A stretch of DNA of 64,000 nucleotides, taken from Qipengyuania algicida. GTDB lineage: Bacteria; Pseudomonadota; Alphaproteobacteria; Sphingomonadales; Sphingomonadaceae. Position numbers and translations under genes: made by a program. The stretch spans positions 1 through 64,000 of the forward strand of contig NZ_WTYA01000012.1 of the NCBI RefSeq assembly GCF_009828025.1, in the 5' to 3' direction. Positions 1 to 8,116 of this stretch are shown here, one piece after another. The notes under the pieces were generated by a model that saw nothing but the letters and a program-made list of their open reading frames with translations, ran no database searches and was not told the origin of the DNA. Each line of letters opens with the position of its first letter. Position 1 is the first letter of the stretch.

Positions 1-16
1 TGGGATGGCCATCCCA
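1..16. repeat. 16-bp perfect palindrome at the window edge
   Basis: The first 16 bases, TGGGATGGCCATCCCA, read the same on both strands. It could be a protein-binding site or the base of a longer hairpin whose other part lies left of the window. Nothing next to it allows a functional call. Confidence 0.35.
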
Positions 17-224
17 CCAAGGCCGGTCCCTTACGGAACAGCACGCAAATAACACGGATCGATAATACAAGGAGCGCATCGCCAGATGCGCGGGACAGAG
101 TGCGTCCAAAGCCCCGCTCGAATTGCGCGCGAGCCCGATGATCCGTCCGACCCCACTGCGGATCGCGGCGGCGGTCCTGGGGCGTCCAAGCAGGCTGAAG
201 ACCCCCGGGCGAGCATGAAAAAAT

Positions 225-255
225 GGAGCGGGAACCGCGATCCGGTTCCCGCTCC
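225..255 (-). terminator. Rho-independent terminator of the 73-aa gene
   Basis: Perfect 13-bp arms (GGAGCGGGAACCG at 225-237 and its complement at 243-255) flank a 5-nt loop. Read on the minus strand, the hairpin lies 8 nt past the stop codon of the gene at 264-485 and is followed by ATTTTTTC, a classic U-tract. Confidence 0.8.
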
Positions 256-263
256 GCCGAGGC

Positions 264-485
264 TCAGTAATCCTCGAGCATGCCCCCATGAACCGTGTGA
301 ACCACGCGCGACGCCAGATGCGCGGGCAGCGCATTGTAGTCGCCTTCGTCGAGCGCGAAGTATCCCAGTTCGGCATCCTCGACGACATGCTGGTCGAAGA
401 AGCTGTGAAGCGCCCTTTTCTCGGCGGTTTCCAGAGCCTCGAAATAGTTGCGAGACGGCAGCGGGCAATGCGTTGAACAAGCCAT
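264..485 (-). CDS. small conserved-looking hypothetical protein (73 aa), island backbone
   Basis: Not recognised by family. It encodes 73 residues, mildly acidic, with no signal peptide or membrane segment, so it is probably cytoplasmic. The start at 485 is chosen because an excellent Shine-Dalgarno (AGGAGGA, about 5 nt before ATG) precedes it; an in-frame reading further upstream lacks such support. A strong intrinsic terminator follows the stop. The N-terminus carries two Cys (residues 3 and 7) and an aromatic, charged middle (FFDQHVVEDAELGYFALDEG). The same type of leader is seen in front of the other backbone genes, so I infer it belongs to the mobile-element backbone rather than the metal cargo. 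Function unknown. Confidence 0.7.
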   Translation of the reverse strand: MACSTHCPLPSRNYFEALETAEKRALHSFFDQHVVEDAELGYFALDEGDYNALPAHLASRVVHTVHGGMLEDY

Positions 486-960
486 GATATTCCTCCTGAA
501 ACTGTCGTGAGACGACAGGAGGTCGGCCGATGGTCCGGGGCCTTCCGGGTCACAGGATCGCTCCGCAGGGGCGACCGCGCGAGCGGCGGTGGGGGCAACG
601 ATTTTGGGCGCGGCCGGATGCAGTCCGGCGGCGGGCAAAATGGTGGGGCCCCGCACGTCCTTGAGGCGGAAGGGACCGGGCCATCATGCTGGAACAGCCG
701 TGAGCCAGGACCCCACCCACCTTGCGTCAGGCAATAGCGCGCCACGTATCGAAGGAGGCCGGGAACGCCGGCGGACCGCGACCAGGTGGTGGGCACGCCG
801 ACTGAATTGTGAACGGGACTGTCGGCAGCATCGATCGACTACGGTCTTCCGCCGCAGCCCTGCCCATTCACGCTGCCAGGCGAGTTCCAGCCTGGTCTAT
901 CACGGCAAAAAGAGGCCCTGCCGCCGCGGGCAGGGCCTCTCGGAGAGGTGGATCGGTCGT
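486..960. other. 475-bp gene-free stretch between the 73-aa gene and ssb
   Basis: The left end is the leader and presumed promoter of the 73-aa gene (minus strand) and the right end holds the ssb terminator (911-940). The open frames crossing it have no ribosome-binding site and protein-like composition is poor (Arg/Pro/Gly-rich), so I see no gene. Confidence 0.5.
911..940 (-). terminator. Rho-independent terminator of ssb
   Basis: Twelve-bp arms AGAGGCCCTGCC (911-922) and GGCAGGGCCTCT (929-940) with a 6-nt loop. On the minus strand the hairpin begins 20 nt after the ssb stop and is followed by TTTTGCCG. Confidence 0.85.
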
Positions 961-1347
961 TCAGTCGATCGGAGGTGCGTCCTGGTTGTCGCCGCCGCTG
1001 GCACGGGAGAGGAAGTCGACCTTGTCGGCGAGAATCTCGCAGCCGTAGCGCTTGATGCCGTCCTGGTCTTCCCACTGGGTGTAGTGCACGCGGCCCTGGA
1101 CCGAAACCAGCTGACCCTTGGAGCAGTACTGGCCGACGGTTTTGGCGAGACCGTTGAAGCAGGTCACCCGGTGGAATTCGCTGTCCTTGGCGGTGTATCC
1201 GCTTTCGTCCTTGTAGGTCTTGCCGTCCTTGTCGCGCGCGGGACGGTCGGTGACCACGGTGATCCCGGTGACACTGGTGCCGCCCTGAGTTTCGCGGGCC
1301 TCCGGATCGCGGGCGATGCGGCCGGTGAGGATAACGAGATTGGTCAT
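961..1347 (-). CDS. ssb: single-stranded DNA-binding protein (SSB), mobile-element copy
   Basis: Binds single-stranded DNA through an OB fold; plasmid and ICE copies are thought to protect DNA during transfer or replication. The 128-aa product starts with the typical SSB opening (MTNLVILTGRIARDPEAR) and has the conserved FHRVTCFNGLAKTV and VQGRVHYTQW segments. The start at 1347 follows a good Shine-Dalgarno (AAGGAGA). It is shorter than a housekeeping SSB and lacks the usual acidic DDDIPF-like tail, ending instead in NQDAPPID, a weak acidic tip. It is monocistronic, with its own terminator. Its company (ArdC, ParB-like protein, DUF2493, primase-like protein) indicates an element-borne accessory SSB rather than the chromosomal one. 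Confidence 0.93.
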   Translation of the reverse strand: MTNLVILTGRIARDPEARETQGGTSVTGITVVTDRPARDKDGKTYKDESGYTAKDSEFHRVTCFNGLAKTVGQYCSKGQLVSVQGRVHYTQWEDQDGIKRYGCEILADKVDFLSRASGGDNQDAPPID

Positions 1348-1994
1348 GATGATTTCTCCTTCAGCTTGCCAACCGGAACCCGTTTCCGGCTTGCGAACGT
1401 CGATGAGAAACAGGGCATGGGAGGGTCGCACCGCAGGCCGCATGGCCAAGGGAAACCCGTTCGCGACGGGTGGTGCGGGCAGCCCGCGCAGCGGGCAACA
1501 CGGCCGGAAGCGAACGGGTTGCGATCCCTCAGCTGACCTGGTTCAGACAGGTTCGCATGAAAGCCGGATCGGGTTCGCGTTGCCCCTGAAGGCCGGTATT
1601 CGACCCAACCGTGGTGTCCGACCTGCCTCGCTGACCTCGCGTCCGGACCGTCGACCGGATGACGCCCGCCCGATCATCACGCTTCCCGAGCCTCTTCGCG
1701 ACCAGGCAATCCGGACACGGGTGCGATTGCGGCGCCGGCTGCGCGGCGCTTTATACCTGCCTTCCCGACGCCTCGGCCTACGCGTCCTGGCCGGTGCTCC
1801 GACACCGCTATTGAAGGGCGAGTGCGGTGCTCAATGCCCGAGTGCCTGGCGGCCATACGATCGGCCATGCACTGTCACGCAAGTGGGTGCCCCCCGAGCA
1901 GCGAATTCAGCCTGGCCGACTCGAAACCTGGTCCGGAAAGAACAGGCAACCGCCTACAGCGAGAGGCCTTTCCCGCGGTGTCTCGCGCCGGGCC
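1348..1994. other. 647-bp gene-free stretch upstream of ssb
   Basis: It holds the ssb leader and promoter on the right-to-left strand and a long inverted repeat (1454-1520). The rest, up to the end of the lipoprotein gene at 1995, shows only short Arg-rich frames without ribosome-binding sites. It marks the seam between backbone (ssb) and copper cargo and could contain decayed sequence. Confidence 0.5.
1454..1520. repeat. inverted repeat, 11-bp perfect arms, upstream of ssb
   Basis: AACCCGTTCGC (1454-1464) is exactly complementary to GCGAACGGGTT (1510-1520); the 45-nt interior is itself GC-rich with smaller complementarities (GCGGGC / GCCCGC). Located about 110-170 nt upstream of the ssb start. 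A regulatory hairpin in the ssb leader or an element-specific site are both possible. Confidence 0.5.
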
Positions 1995-2477
1995 TCATTG
2001 ATAGCACTGAACGTAACCGCGATAGCCGATCTCGTCCTTCGCCCGAGGCGGGACGACAATCATTTCCATCGCCTTCAGACCGGCATTTCCTTCTTCGTCG
2101 ACAGGCCGCAGCGTCACAAGAAGCCCGGCGTCTTCGTAGCGCGCGTTTCCCGCGTTGGGCAGAACGACCAGCTTCCCATTGAGCTTAATGGCGCCGCGAC
2201 CCTCGGGCTCGAACAGAAACGACGGGAAAGCCACTTCGGTCAGCTTGATCGCGCAGCGACCCTTCCGTCCGCCGAGCGCCGCGATGTCGGCATCGCTCAT
2301 CGTCTCGGGTTTTATACTTGCGGTCGCGACGTTCCTCAGGGCCTCAGCAGCCCCCATGATCGGCGCTGGCGTCGGTGCGGGGTCGAGCCTTGCCTCGCGG
2401 TCGTTGCCGACCGCGGTGTTCTGGTTGCACGCTGCCAGCGGCAGCGCCAGCGCGGTGATGATAGCCAGCGTTCTCAT
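1995..2477 (-). CDS. putative lipoprotein of the copper ATPase operon
   Basis: A 160-aa protein with a lipoprotein signal (MRTLAIITALALPLAAC; lipobox LAAC, Cys17), predicted to be anchored in an outer or inner membrane facing the periplasm. The mature part is a single domain of roughly 110 residues with one further Cys pair (CAI near residue 75 and CY near the C-terminus) that could form a disulfide. The start at 2477 overlaps the stop of the DUF305 gene (ATGA), so the two are translationally coupled, and an AGG-rich site lies in front. Function is not known; membership in an operon with a Cu-type ATPase, a channel and a cytochrome c suggests a periplasmic accessory role. Confidence 0.75.
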   Translation of the reverse strand: MRTLAIITALALPLAACNQNTAVGNDREARLDPAPTPAPIMGAAEALRNVATASIKPETMSDADIAALGGRKGRCAIKLTEVAFPSFLFEPEGRGAIKLNGKLVVLPNAGNARYEDAGLLVTLRPVDEEGNAGLKAMEMIVVPPRAKDEIGYRGYVQCYQ

Positions 2478-3001
2478 TGTTGCACCTCCGCGGGCAGACG
2501 TTCGCTCGTACGCACGCCATTCTTTTCGATATCGGCGATGAGATACTTCATCTGGGCGATCTCGCGCCGCTGCGCGACGATGATGTCGTGGGCCAGTTTG
2601 CGGACGCGCGGGTCGCGGATATGGGCGCGCTCGCTGGTCATGATGGCGATCGAATGATGCGGGATCATCGCCTTCATATACTCGGTATCGGTCACCGTTG
2701 TCTGGCTGCGCACCAGCCACAGCGCCAAGCTGAAGACCACCGCAGCGGTGCCGAGGATGATGAAATTCTTGGTCGTATTCTTGTGCATCGACCACATGAA
2801 CAGCAGCATGATCACCATCATCACCGCGCCCATGACGAAGGTCATCCAGAAGCGCGTCTCGCTCCAGAAGATGTGATCGACACTGTAGGTGTTGGCGTAC
2901 ATCAGGAAGAACATCGCGACGGTCGACGTCGCGATCATCATCATGAATCGGACATAACCCCCGCCCCCTCCGGATTTGTGCGATTGTTGATCTTTGGCCA
3001 T
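2474..3001 (-). CDS. DUF305 family membrane protein
   Basis: A 175-aa protein with three predicted membrane segments (about 17-39, 52-71 and 79-97) followed by a DUF305 domain (about 105-160) holding the characteristic MIPHHS motif (residues 112-117) and the HDIIVAQRREI helix. DUF305 proteins are ferritin-like four-helix domains frequently encoded with copper-resistance genes and may bind metal through His and Met. The N-terminal membrane part is very Met-rich (MMMIATS, MGAVMMVIMLLFMW). It is translationally coupled to the lipoprotein gene downstream and starts directly after the channel gene. A role in periplasmic copper handling is inferred from context. Confidence 0.85.
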   Translation of the reverse strand: MAKDQQSHKSGGGGGYVRFMMMIATSTVAMFFLMYANTYSVDHIFWSETRFWMTFVMGAVMMVIMLLFMWSMHKNTTKNFIILGTAAVVFSLALWLVRSQTTVTDTEYMKAMIPHHSIAIMTSERAHIRDPRVRKLAHDIIVAQRREIAQMKYLIADIEKNGVRTSERLPAEVQQ

Positions 3002-3418
3002 TCACTCCTCCTGTTTGCTCATGGTTTGATAGACGTACTGGGCGGTGCAACTGATCAGGAGAAAGCCGGTGAGCGATGCAATTCCTGTGATCACCCGTAA
3101 ATGCTGCGTAGGATAGACGTCTCCCAGCCCCACAGTCGTGACCGTGATCAGCGAGAAGTAGTAGTAATCCATCCAACTCATGGCCGGTTCCTTGTCGAAA
3201 CCACCCAACCCAATACTTGCAGCCAAGGCGAAGCCGACCGCAAACAGTGCAGCCACGGCCAAGTGGCTCAGAAGGACCAGAAGCGATCCGCCGATCAGAC
3301 GCGGTCCGCGTGGAGCACACCCGGGAGGCGAAACCCGCTTGGCCAGACCAAGCATTCCCAGATGAACCGACAGACCCAGGACAAACAGCGCAATGCCGAT
3401 GAGAAGGGCAAGGATCAT
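3002..3418 (-). CDS. two-pore-helix type potassium/ion channel protein
   Basis: A 138-aa integral membrane protein with segments at about 1-24, 42-68 and 107-128. Between the last two lies a pore signature, TVTTVGLGD (residues 92-100), the selectivity-filter pattern of the Ion_trans_2 / KcsA-type channels, with Leu replacing the usual Tyr of TVGYGD. The motif is preceded by [11 protein letters not shown], a typical pore helix. No cytoplasmic RCK or nucleotide-binding domain is present, so gating is unknown. The start overlaps the stop of the P-type ATPase gene (ATGA). Such small channels recur in metal islands; a charge-compensation role beside the cation-pumping ATPase is only an inference. 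Confidence 0.85.
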   Translation of the reverse strand: MILALLIGIALFVLGLSVHLGMLGLAKRVSPPGCAPRGPRLIGGSLLVLLSHLAVAALFAVGFALAASIGLGGFDKEPAMSWMDYYYFSLITVTTVGLGDVYPTQHLRVITGIASLTGFLLISCTAQYVYQTMSKQEE

Positions 3419-5829
3419 GCTGCCGCTCCGCTCGCCAATGTAGGAAGGCTAAGTCCGCGCAAGCGGAGGGCGTTCGCAATCACCGAAACCGAGGAGAGGC
3501 TCATCGCGGCGGCCGCGATCATGGGACTGAGCAGCAATCCGAAGAACGGGAACAGCACGCCGGCGGCGACCGGGATTCCAAGCGAATTGTAGGCGAACGC
3601 GAAGAACAGGTTCTGCCTGATGTTTCGCATGGTGGCGCGCGACAACACGATCGCCTGGACCACGCCGGTGAGGTCTCCGCGAACCAGCGTCACCCCGGCG
3701 CTTTCGATCGCCACATCGGTGCCCGTGCCCATGGCGATCCCGACATCGGCGGCCGCCAGCGCGGGCGCGTCGTTGATGCCGTCTCCGGCCATCGCGACCC
3801 GGCGACCTTCCGCCTTGAGCTCCTCGATCCGCCGGTGCTTGTCTTCCGGCGAGACATTGGCGTGAACCTCGTCGATGCCCATTTCGCGCGCCACGGCTTC
3901 GGCGGTCGCCCGGCTGTCGCCGGTCAGCATCACCACGCGGATTCCGCGCTGGTGAAGCGCCGCAATGGCCTGTGCGCTCGTCGGCTTGATCGGATCGGCG
4001 ACGGCGAGGAGCCCCGCCGGCTGTCCATCGAACGCCACGAACATCACCGTGCGGCCCTGCTCGCGGCCCTCCCGGGCCGACGCGAGCCAGTCCTCGTCGG
4101 TAATGCCCACGCTGTGCATCAGCTTCTCGTTGCCGATTGCTACCCGCCGTTCGCCGACTGTCGCTTCGACGCCCTCACCGGTCGTCGACGCAAGGGCAGT
4201 CGCACTGGCAGGCGATATTCCGCGACCGCGCGCACCTTCGACAATCGCGTGCGCCAGCGGATGCTCGCTGCCCATTTCGACCGCGGCCACGGCGGACAGA
4301 AACTCGGCTTCGTCGATCCCCGCCATCGGGGTCACGGCAACGAGGTCCGGCTTGCCCATCGTCAACGTGCCTGTCTTGTCGACCACCAGCGTGTCGATCT
4401 TCTCGAGTGTTTCGAGAGCTTCGGCATTGCGGATCAGGATGCCGTGCTGCGCGCCCTTGCCCGTACCGGTCATGATCGACATCGGAGTGGCGAGCCCCAG
4501 GGCGCAGGGGCAGGCGATGATGAGGACGGCGATCGCGTTGACCAAGGCATAGGCGAGCGCAGGTGCCGGACCCCAGAATGCCCAGACCGCGAACGTGACC
4601 GCAGCGATGCCGATGACAACCGGCACAAACCAGCCCGCGACCTGATCGGCCAGCCTTTGTATTGGCGCACGGCTGCGCTGCGCCGCCGCCACCATCTGCA
4701 CGATCTTGGACAGCATCGTGTCCTTGCCGACGCCCGTAGCGCGCATGACGAAGCCGCCGGTCTGGTTGACCGTTCCGCCGATCACGCGATCTCCGGCTGT
4801 CTTGGCAACCGGCAGCGGCTCGCCGCTGACCATCGATTCGTCGACTGCGCTTGCACCCTCCTCGATCTCGCCATCGACGGGGACCTTGTCACCGGGCCGG
4901 ACCCGCAGCCGATCGCCGGTTCGAAGCTGGTCAAGCGGAACCTCGCGTTCATCGCCTTTGCTGAAGATCTTGACCGCATTGGGCGGAGCCAGTTCGAGCA
5001 ATGCGCGCAAGGCGCTCGAGGTCGACCCCCGCGCCTTGAGTTCGAGGACCTGCCCCAAAAGAACCAGGGTCGTGATCACGGCCGCGGCCTCGTAGTAAAC
5101 TCCTACCCGGCCCGAGTGGTCGCGGAACGCGGGGGGAAACAGGGCGGGAGCAAACGTCGCCACCAAGCTGAAGAGATAAGCGACGGCGACCCCGAACCCG
5201 ATGAGGGTGAACATGTTGAGGTTGCGCGTCCTGAGCGATTGCCAGGCGCGCGTGAAGAAGGGCCATCCTCCCCAAAGAACGACAGGACTGGCGAGGAGCA
5301 GCTGCGCCCATTGCGCCCACGCAGGTTCGATCAATCGATCGAAGCTGATCCAGGGTACCATGTCGCTCATCGCGTAGGCGAACAATGGCAACGTGAAGAG
5401 CGCGCTGATCCAAAACCGGCGGCGCATGTCGACGAGTTCGGGATCGGGCCCTTCATCGAGGCTGACCGTCTCTGGTTCGAGCGCCATGCCGCAGATCGGG
5501 CACGATCCCGGTCCCGGCTGGCGGATTTCGGGGTGCATCGGACAAGTGTAGATCGTCCCTTCGGGCACATCCTCGACCGCATCGAGGTGCCCGCCCGACA
5601 AGTAGAGCTGCGGATCGATCAGAAACTTCTCTCGGCAGCGGCTTGAACAGAAGTAATGGCAGGCCCCCTCGTGCTCGGCGACATGCTTGGCGCCCTCGAT
5701 CGTCACCGCCATGCCGCATACGGGATCAAGAGCGGTGCCGGGGGTCGAAGAGCCGCCCGAGGCCGCAGGATGATGATGATGATGATCTGTCAGGGGTCGT
5801 CTCGCTTCATTGTCTTGGATCCCGCTCAA
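3415..5829 (-). CDS. copper-type heavy-metal P1B ATPase with N-terminal YHS and metal-binding domains
   Basis: Inner-membrane pump predicted to export Cu(I)/Ag(I) to the periplasm with ATP. Instead of HMA domains the N-terminus has a His run, a YHS domain (DPVCGM...HYFCSSRC) and a heavy-metal-binding domain ([22 protein letters not shown]). The core has the CPC membrane motif ([12 protein letters not shown]), phosphorylation site [21 protein letters not shown] and GDGINDAP. The CPC signature and the family point to Cu(I). The start is uncertain: a TTG at 5829, 11 nt past the cytochrome c stop, is used here; CTG at 5793 or ATG codons at 5868 and 5940, inside the cytochrome gene, are alternatives, none with a clear ribosome-binding site. 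It overlaps the channel gene by 4 nt. CopA/ActP in usual naming. Confidence 0.93.
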   Translation of the reverse strand: MSGIQDNEARRPLTDHHHHHPAASGGSSTPGTALDPVCGMAVTIEGAKHVAEHEGACHYFCSSRCREKFLIDPQLYLSGGHLDAVEDVPEGTIYTCPMHPEIRQPGPGSCPICGMALEPETVSLDEGPDPELVDMRRRFWISALFTLPLFAYAMSDMVPWISFDRLIEPAWAQWAQLLLASPVVLWGGWPFFTRAWQSLRTRNLNMFTLIGFGVAVAYLFSLVATFAPALFPPAFRDHSGRVGVYYEAAAVITTLVLLGQVLELKARGSTSSALRALLELAPPNAVKIFSKGDEREVPLDQLRTGDRLRVRPGDKVPVDGEIEEGASAVDESMVSGEPLPVAKTAGDRVIGGTVNQTGGFVMRATGVGKDTMLSKIVQMVAAAQRSRAPIQRLADQVAGWFVPVVIGIAAVTFAVWAFWGPAPALAYALVNAIAVLIIACPCALGLATPMSIMTGTGKGAQHGILIRNAEALETLEKIDTLVVDKTGTLTMGKPDLVAVTPMAGIDEAEFLSAVAAVEMGSEHPLAHAIVEGARGRGISPASATALASTTGEGVEATVGERRVAIGNEKLMHSVGITDEDWLASAREGREQGRTVMFVAFDGQPAGLLAVADPIKPTSAQAIAALHQRGIRVVMLTGDSRATAEAVAREMGIDEVHANVSPEDKHRRIEELKAEGRRVAMAGDGINDAPALAAADVGIAMGTGTDVAIESAGVTLVRGDLTGVVQAIVLSRATMRNIRQNLFFAFAYNSLGIPVAAGVLFPFFGLLLSPMIAAAAMSLSSVSVIANALRLRGLSLPTLASGAAA

Positions 5830-5839
5830 GGAGCAAACG

Positions 5840-6541
5840 TTAATGGGTGTGCGCAGGTCCCGGGGCATCCACGTGAGCGGATTCGCCGGCCTTTCCCGGT
5901 GGATCCTCCATCTCCCGAGCGTCGCCCGATCTCTCCACATGGTGATCTGCGGCGCCGGCAGACTCCGACATTCCTTCCATCATTTCGTCGTGCTCGGCGG
6001 GTGCCCGCGCGATCGCAACGGCGTATTGCTCGGGTGTCATTCCGGGTAGCTGGCGAACGAATGCGACCATATCCCAGATCAGCTCGTCGCTGTGGGTCTT
6101 GCCCCAGGCGGGCATAGCGCTGAGCTTGATCCCGTGCTTGATCGCCCAGAACTGCTGCGCCGGGGTGTGGGCGCGACCGGCCACCGACAGCTCGGGAGCC
6201 GGCGGATAGAGTCCCTGGCTCATCTCGGAGGCTTCGAGACCGGGACCCAGATGACAGCCCGTGCACATCTCCGTGTAGAGACCGGCGCCGGTGGCGATCC
6301 GCTCTGGACTGTCGAGGTCGCCCGGAGCCTCGATCCCCTCCGCAGCGCGGGCGATCGAGTTCTCGCGCACGGTATCAAGGGCATTATGGACGAACCGCCA
6401 GTGCGGCGCATCGGCCCCGACGTTATAGATGCCTGAATAAACGAACACGCCGGCGAAGGCCGCCAGGACAAGGAAGACCAGCGCTACGAAAGTGACGCTC
6501 GGCAGGTGCCGTTTCAGGTCGTAAGGGTTCGTTTTGGCCAA
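5840..6541 (-). CDS. membrane-anchored mono-heme cytochrome c
   Basis: A 233-aa protein with one N-terminal membrane anchor (about 15-37) and a periplasmic cytochrome c domain: heme site CTGCH (about residues 93-97) and a likely Met ligand in LSAMPAWG. The C-terminal about 45 residues are low-complexity and rich in His, Glu and Met ([23 protein letters not shown]), which looks like a metal-binding tail. The start is taken as TTG at 6541 because AAGGAG lies 6-7 nt upstream; the in-frame ATG at 6580 has no such site. It is the first gene of the minus-strand ATPase operon and is transcribed away from the cnr-like genes. It probably passes electrons in the periplasm; a link to Cu(I) oxidation by the nearby multicopper oxidase is speculative. 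Confidence 0.85.
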   Translation of the reverse strand: MAKTNPYDLKRHLPSVTFVALVFLVLAAFAGVFVYSGIYNVGADAPHWRFVHNALDTVRENSIARAAEGIEAPGDLDSPERIATGAGLYTEMCTGCHLGPGLEASEMSQGLYPPAPELSVAGRAHTPAQQFWAIKHGIKLSAMPAWGKTHSDELIWDMVAFVRQLPGMTPEQYAVAIARAPAEHDEMMEGMSESAGAADHHVERSGDAREMEDPPGKAGESAHVDAPGPAHTH

Positions 6542-6769
6542 TTTTTGCTCCTTGTCCGCACCTGCGACTGTCCGGGACAATGCAGTTCGACTATGGCATC
6601 ACTTGCCGCACGGAGCAGAGGAGAAGTCGTCTCTGGTCTGCTCTATTCCGACTTTCTGAACGCGCGTTCATCGGTGATACGTCGCCACCGCACCCACCCC
6701 TCAAAAATTAATCGAGGGTTGCAGCGCGGGGATGCGTATAGGTTTGACGAATGATCGAGAGTGCAGCCC
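6542..6769. promoter_or_regulatory. divergent promoter region between ATPase operon and cnrYXH-like/cop operon
   Basis: 228 bp separate two divergent metal operons, so both promoters must lie here. It contains an AT-rich core (CAAAAATTAATC, 6701-6713) flanked by CCCTC (6698-6702) and GAGGG (6714-6718), an imperfect dyad that may be a regulator or sigma-factor site. I could not identify a specific ECF consensus by eye. Confidence 0.55.
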
Positions 6770-7054
6770 ATGAATGATAGCGCCTTGGACGACACGCTTG
6801 CCGGTCTGGCGGCAAGCGAAAGCGCGTGTTGTTGCAATCCCGACTTCTGCGCCTGCGTATGGCAGCGGGTCGGACGACTGCAGGAAGCGCGCGAGCGCAA
6901 GACCCGGCTCTGGCTGGGAGCGGGGGTGGCTGTCGTGGCGCTCGGCACAGGCTTCGGTACGGTTGGGGCGCCTTACTATACGCATCCGCAATCACGCATC
7001 TCGCTGGAGAGCAGCCAGCTGGCCCCGTCGGCCCTGCTGCATGTGTCGGAATGA
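6770..7054 (+). CDS. CnrY-like putative anti-sigma factor (small single-TM protein with Cys cluster)
   Basis: A 94-aa protein with an N-terminal soluble part (about 1-46), one membrane helix (about 47-68) and a short tail. Size, topology and position (first of three genes followed by a CnrX-like sensor and an ECF sigma factor, with ATGA coupling to the sensor gene) match CnrY, the membrane-bound anti-sigma factor of the Cupriavidus cnrYXH system. No sequence motif proves this; the call rests on architecture and gene order. The N-terminal part holds five Cys within ten residues (C20, C21, C22, C27, C29), a cluster that could bind metal on the cytoplasmic side. ATG 6770 is chosen over GTG 6761 because a GAGAG purine stretch lies at suitable distance. 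Confidence 0.65.
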   Translation: MNDSALDDTLAGLAASESACCCNPDFCACVWQRVGRLQEARERKTRLWLGAGVAVVALGTGFGTVGAPYYTHPQSRISLESSQLAPSALLHVSE

Positions 7055-7494
7055 AGATTACCGGCCGACTGACCATCCTTCTTCTTGCGCTGGCCCTGAT
7101 CGCCGGCGGGCTTGGCGCGGGCATCGGGACCTGGCTGATCGCCGAAAACAAGGATCCGGTCGGCTTGCACGCCTTTGTCCATCAGGAGCTCGATCTTAGT
7201 CCGGGTCAGGAAGCGAAACTCGCCACGCTCGAGCAGCGCTTCGCGATCGAACAGCGCCGGCTCGAGCTCGAGCTCAAGTCCGCCAATGCGCAGCTGGCCG
7301 AGGCAATAGAGAGTGAGCATCGCTATGGCCCGCGTGTCGCCGTCGCAATCGACCGGGTCCATGAGAAGATGGGAGCGCTCCAGAAAGCGACCGTCGATCA
7401 CGTGTTCGCGATGCGCGAATTGCTAGATCCCCGCCAGCGTGCAGCCTTCGACCGGGAAGTGACCGCCGCGCTGACGGCCGACCCTTCCGATTGA
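7051..7494 (+). CDS. CnrX-like periplasmic metal sensor
   Basis: A 147-aa protein with an N-terminal membrane anchor (about 7-30) and a periplasmic helical domain of the CnrX/Spy-like Metal_resist type (helix-breaking DLSPGQ and LDPRQRAAFD repeats). In Cupriavidus CnrX, Ni/Co is bound by His42, His46, Glu63, His119 and Met123; this protein has His40, His44, Glu61, His117 and Met121, the same five residues at exactly the same spacing. It is expected to sense periplasmic metal and relieve anti-sigma inhibition by the preceding CnrY-like protein, freeing the ECF sigma factor encoded next. It overlaps the upstream gene by 4 nt and is 4 nt from the sigma gene. Which metal it senses here is open, because copper genes follow. 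Confidence 0.87.
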   Translation: MKITGRLTILLLALALIAGGLGAGIGTWLIAENKDPVGLHAFVHQELDLSPGQEAKLATLEQRFAIEQRRLELELKSANAQLAEAIESEHRYGPRVAVAIDRVHEKMGALQKATVDHVFAMRELLDPRQRAAFDREVTAALTADPSD

Positions 7495-7498
7495 GAAC

Positions 7499-8059
7499 GT
7501 GCCGAATGCCGACGACTTCGACGAAGAAAGGCTGATTGCTGCCGCGCAGCAAGGCGATCGCGGTGCCTTCGATCGCTTGATCAGACATCATGGTCCACGG
7601 CTGCTTCTCCTCGCGAACCGTATGCTTGGCAATGCCGCGGATGCCGAAGACGCGGTGCAGAATGCCATGGCTTCGGCATGGCTGGCGCTGTCCAGGTTCG
7701 ACAGGATGCGGCCCCTTGCACCCTGGCTCACGACAATCGCGATCAACAAATGTCGCGACGTCGTGCGGCGCAGGCGGTTCATGCGCCTGCTGCCTTCCGG
7801 CGGCGACGAGGCGGTAAAGCTGATCGCCGATGATGCGCCGGACCAGGATCTGCAAATGGAGAAGCGCGAGCTACTCGATCGTGTGGCACGCGAAATAGCC
7901 CGCCTCCCGCTGAAGTTGCGCGAGCCGTTCGTGCTGGTCACTTTCGACGGGCGCACGCAGGCAGACGCTGCTGCTATCCTCGGGGTCAGTGAAAAGGCCG
8001 TCGAAACGCGAATTTACCGGGCCCGAATGCGATTGCGCGAGAAATTCTCCGAAAGATGA
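7499..8059 (+). CDS. ECF-family RNA polymerase sigma factor (CnrH-like)
   Basis: A 186-aa sigma-70 family protein of the extracytoplasmic-function group. Region 2 is about residues 12-80 (NRMLGNAADAEDAVQNAMASAWLAL), a short linker follows, and region 4 is about 125-182 with the helix-turn-helix TQADAAAILGVSEKAVETRIYRARMRLREKF. No region 3 and no extra C-terminal domain. It starts at GTG 7499, 4 nt after the CnrX-like gene, completing a Y-X-H order. It presumably directs RNA polymerase to its own promoter upstream of 6770 and to the adjacent copper genes, when released by the membrane anti-sigma complex. Confidence 0.93.
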   Translation: MPNADDFDEERLIAAAQQGDRGAFDRLIRHHGPRLLLLANRMLGNAADAEDAVQNAMASAWLALSRFDRMRPLAPWLTTIAINKCRDVVRRRRFMRLLPSGGDEAVKLIADDAPDQDLQMEKRELLDRVAREIARLPLKLREPFVLVTFDGRTQADAAAILGVSEKAVETRIYRARMRLREKFSER

Positions 8060-8116
8060 GGGATCGACTGCCTCCAGTCGTAAGGAGGTCGAACAGTCAC
8101 AACGGAAAGTTGGTAC

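Noticed and set aside
589-1536. A 315-codon plus-strand frame across the gap and ssb
   Set aside because: Runs opposite ssb and its terminator, composition not protein-like, no ribosome-binding site.
1677-1868. A 63-codon minus-strand frame in the gene-free stretch
   Set aside because: No Shine-Dalgarno and a random-like Arg/Ala/Gly composition.
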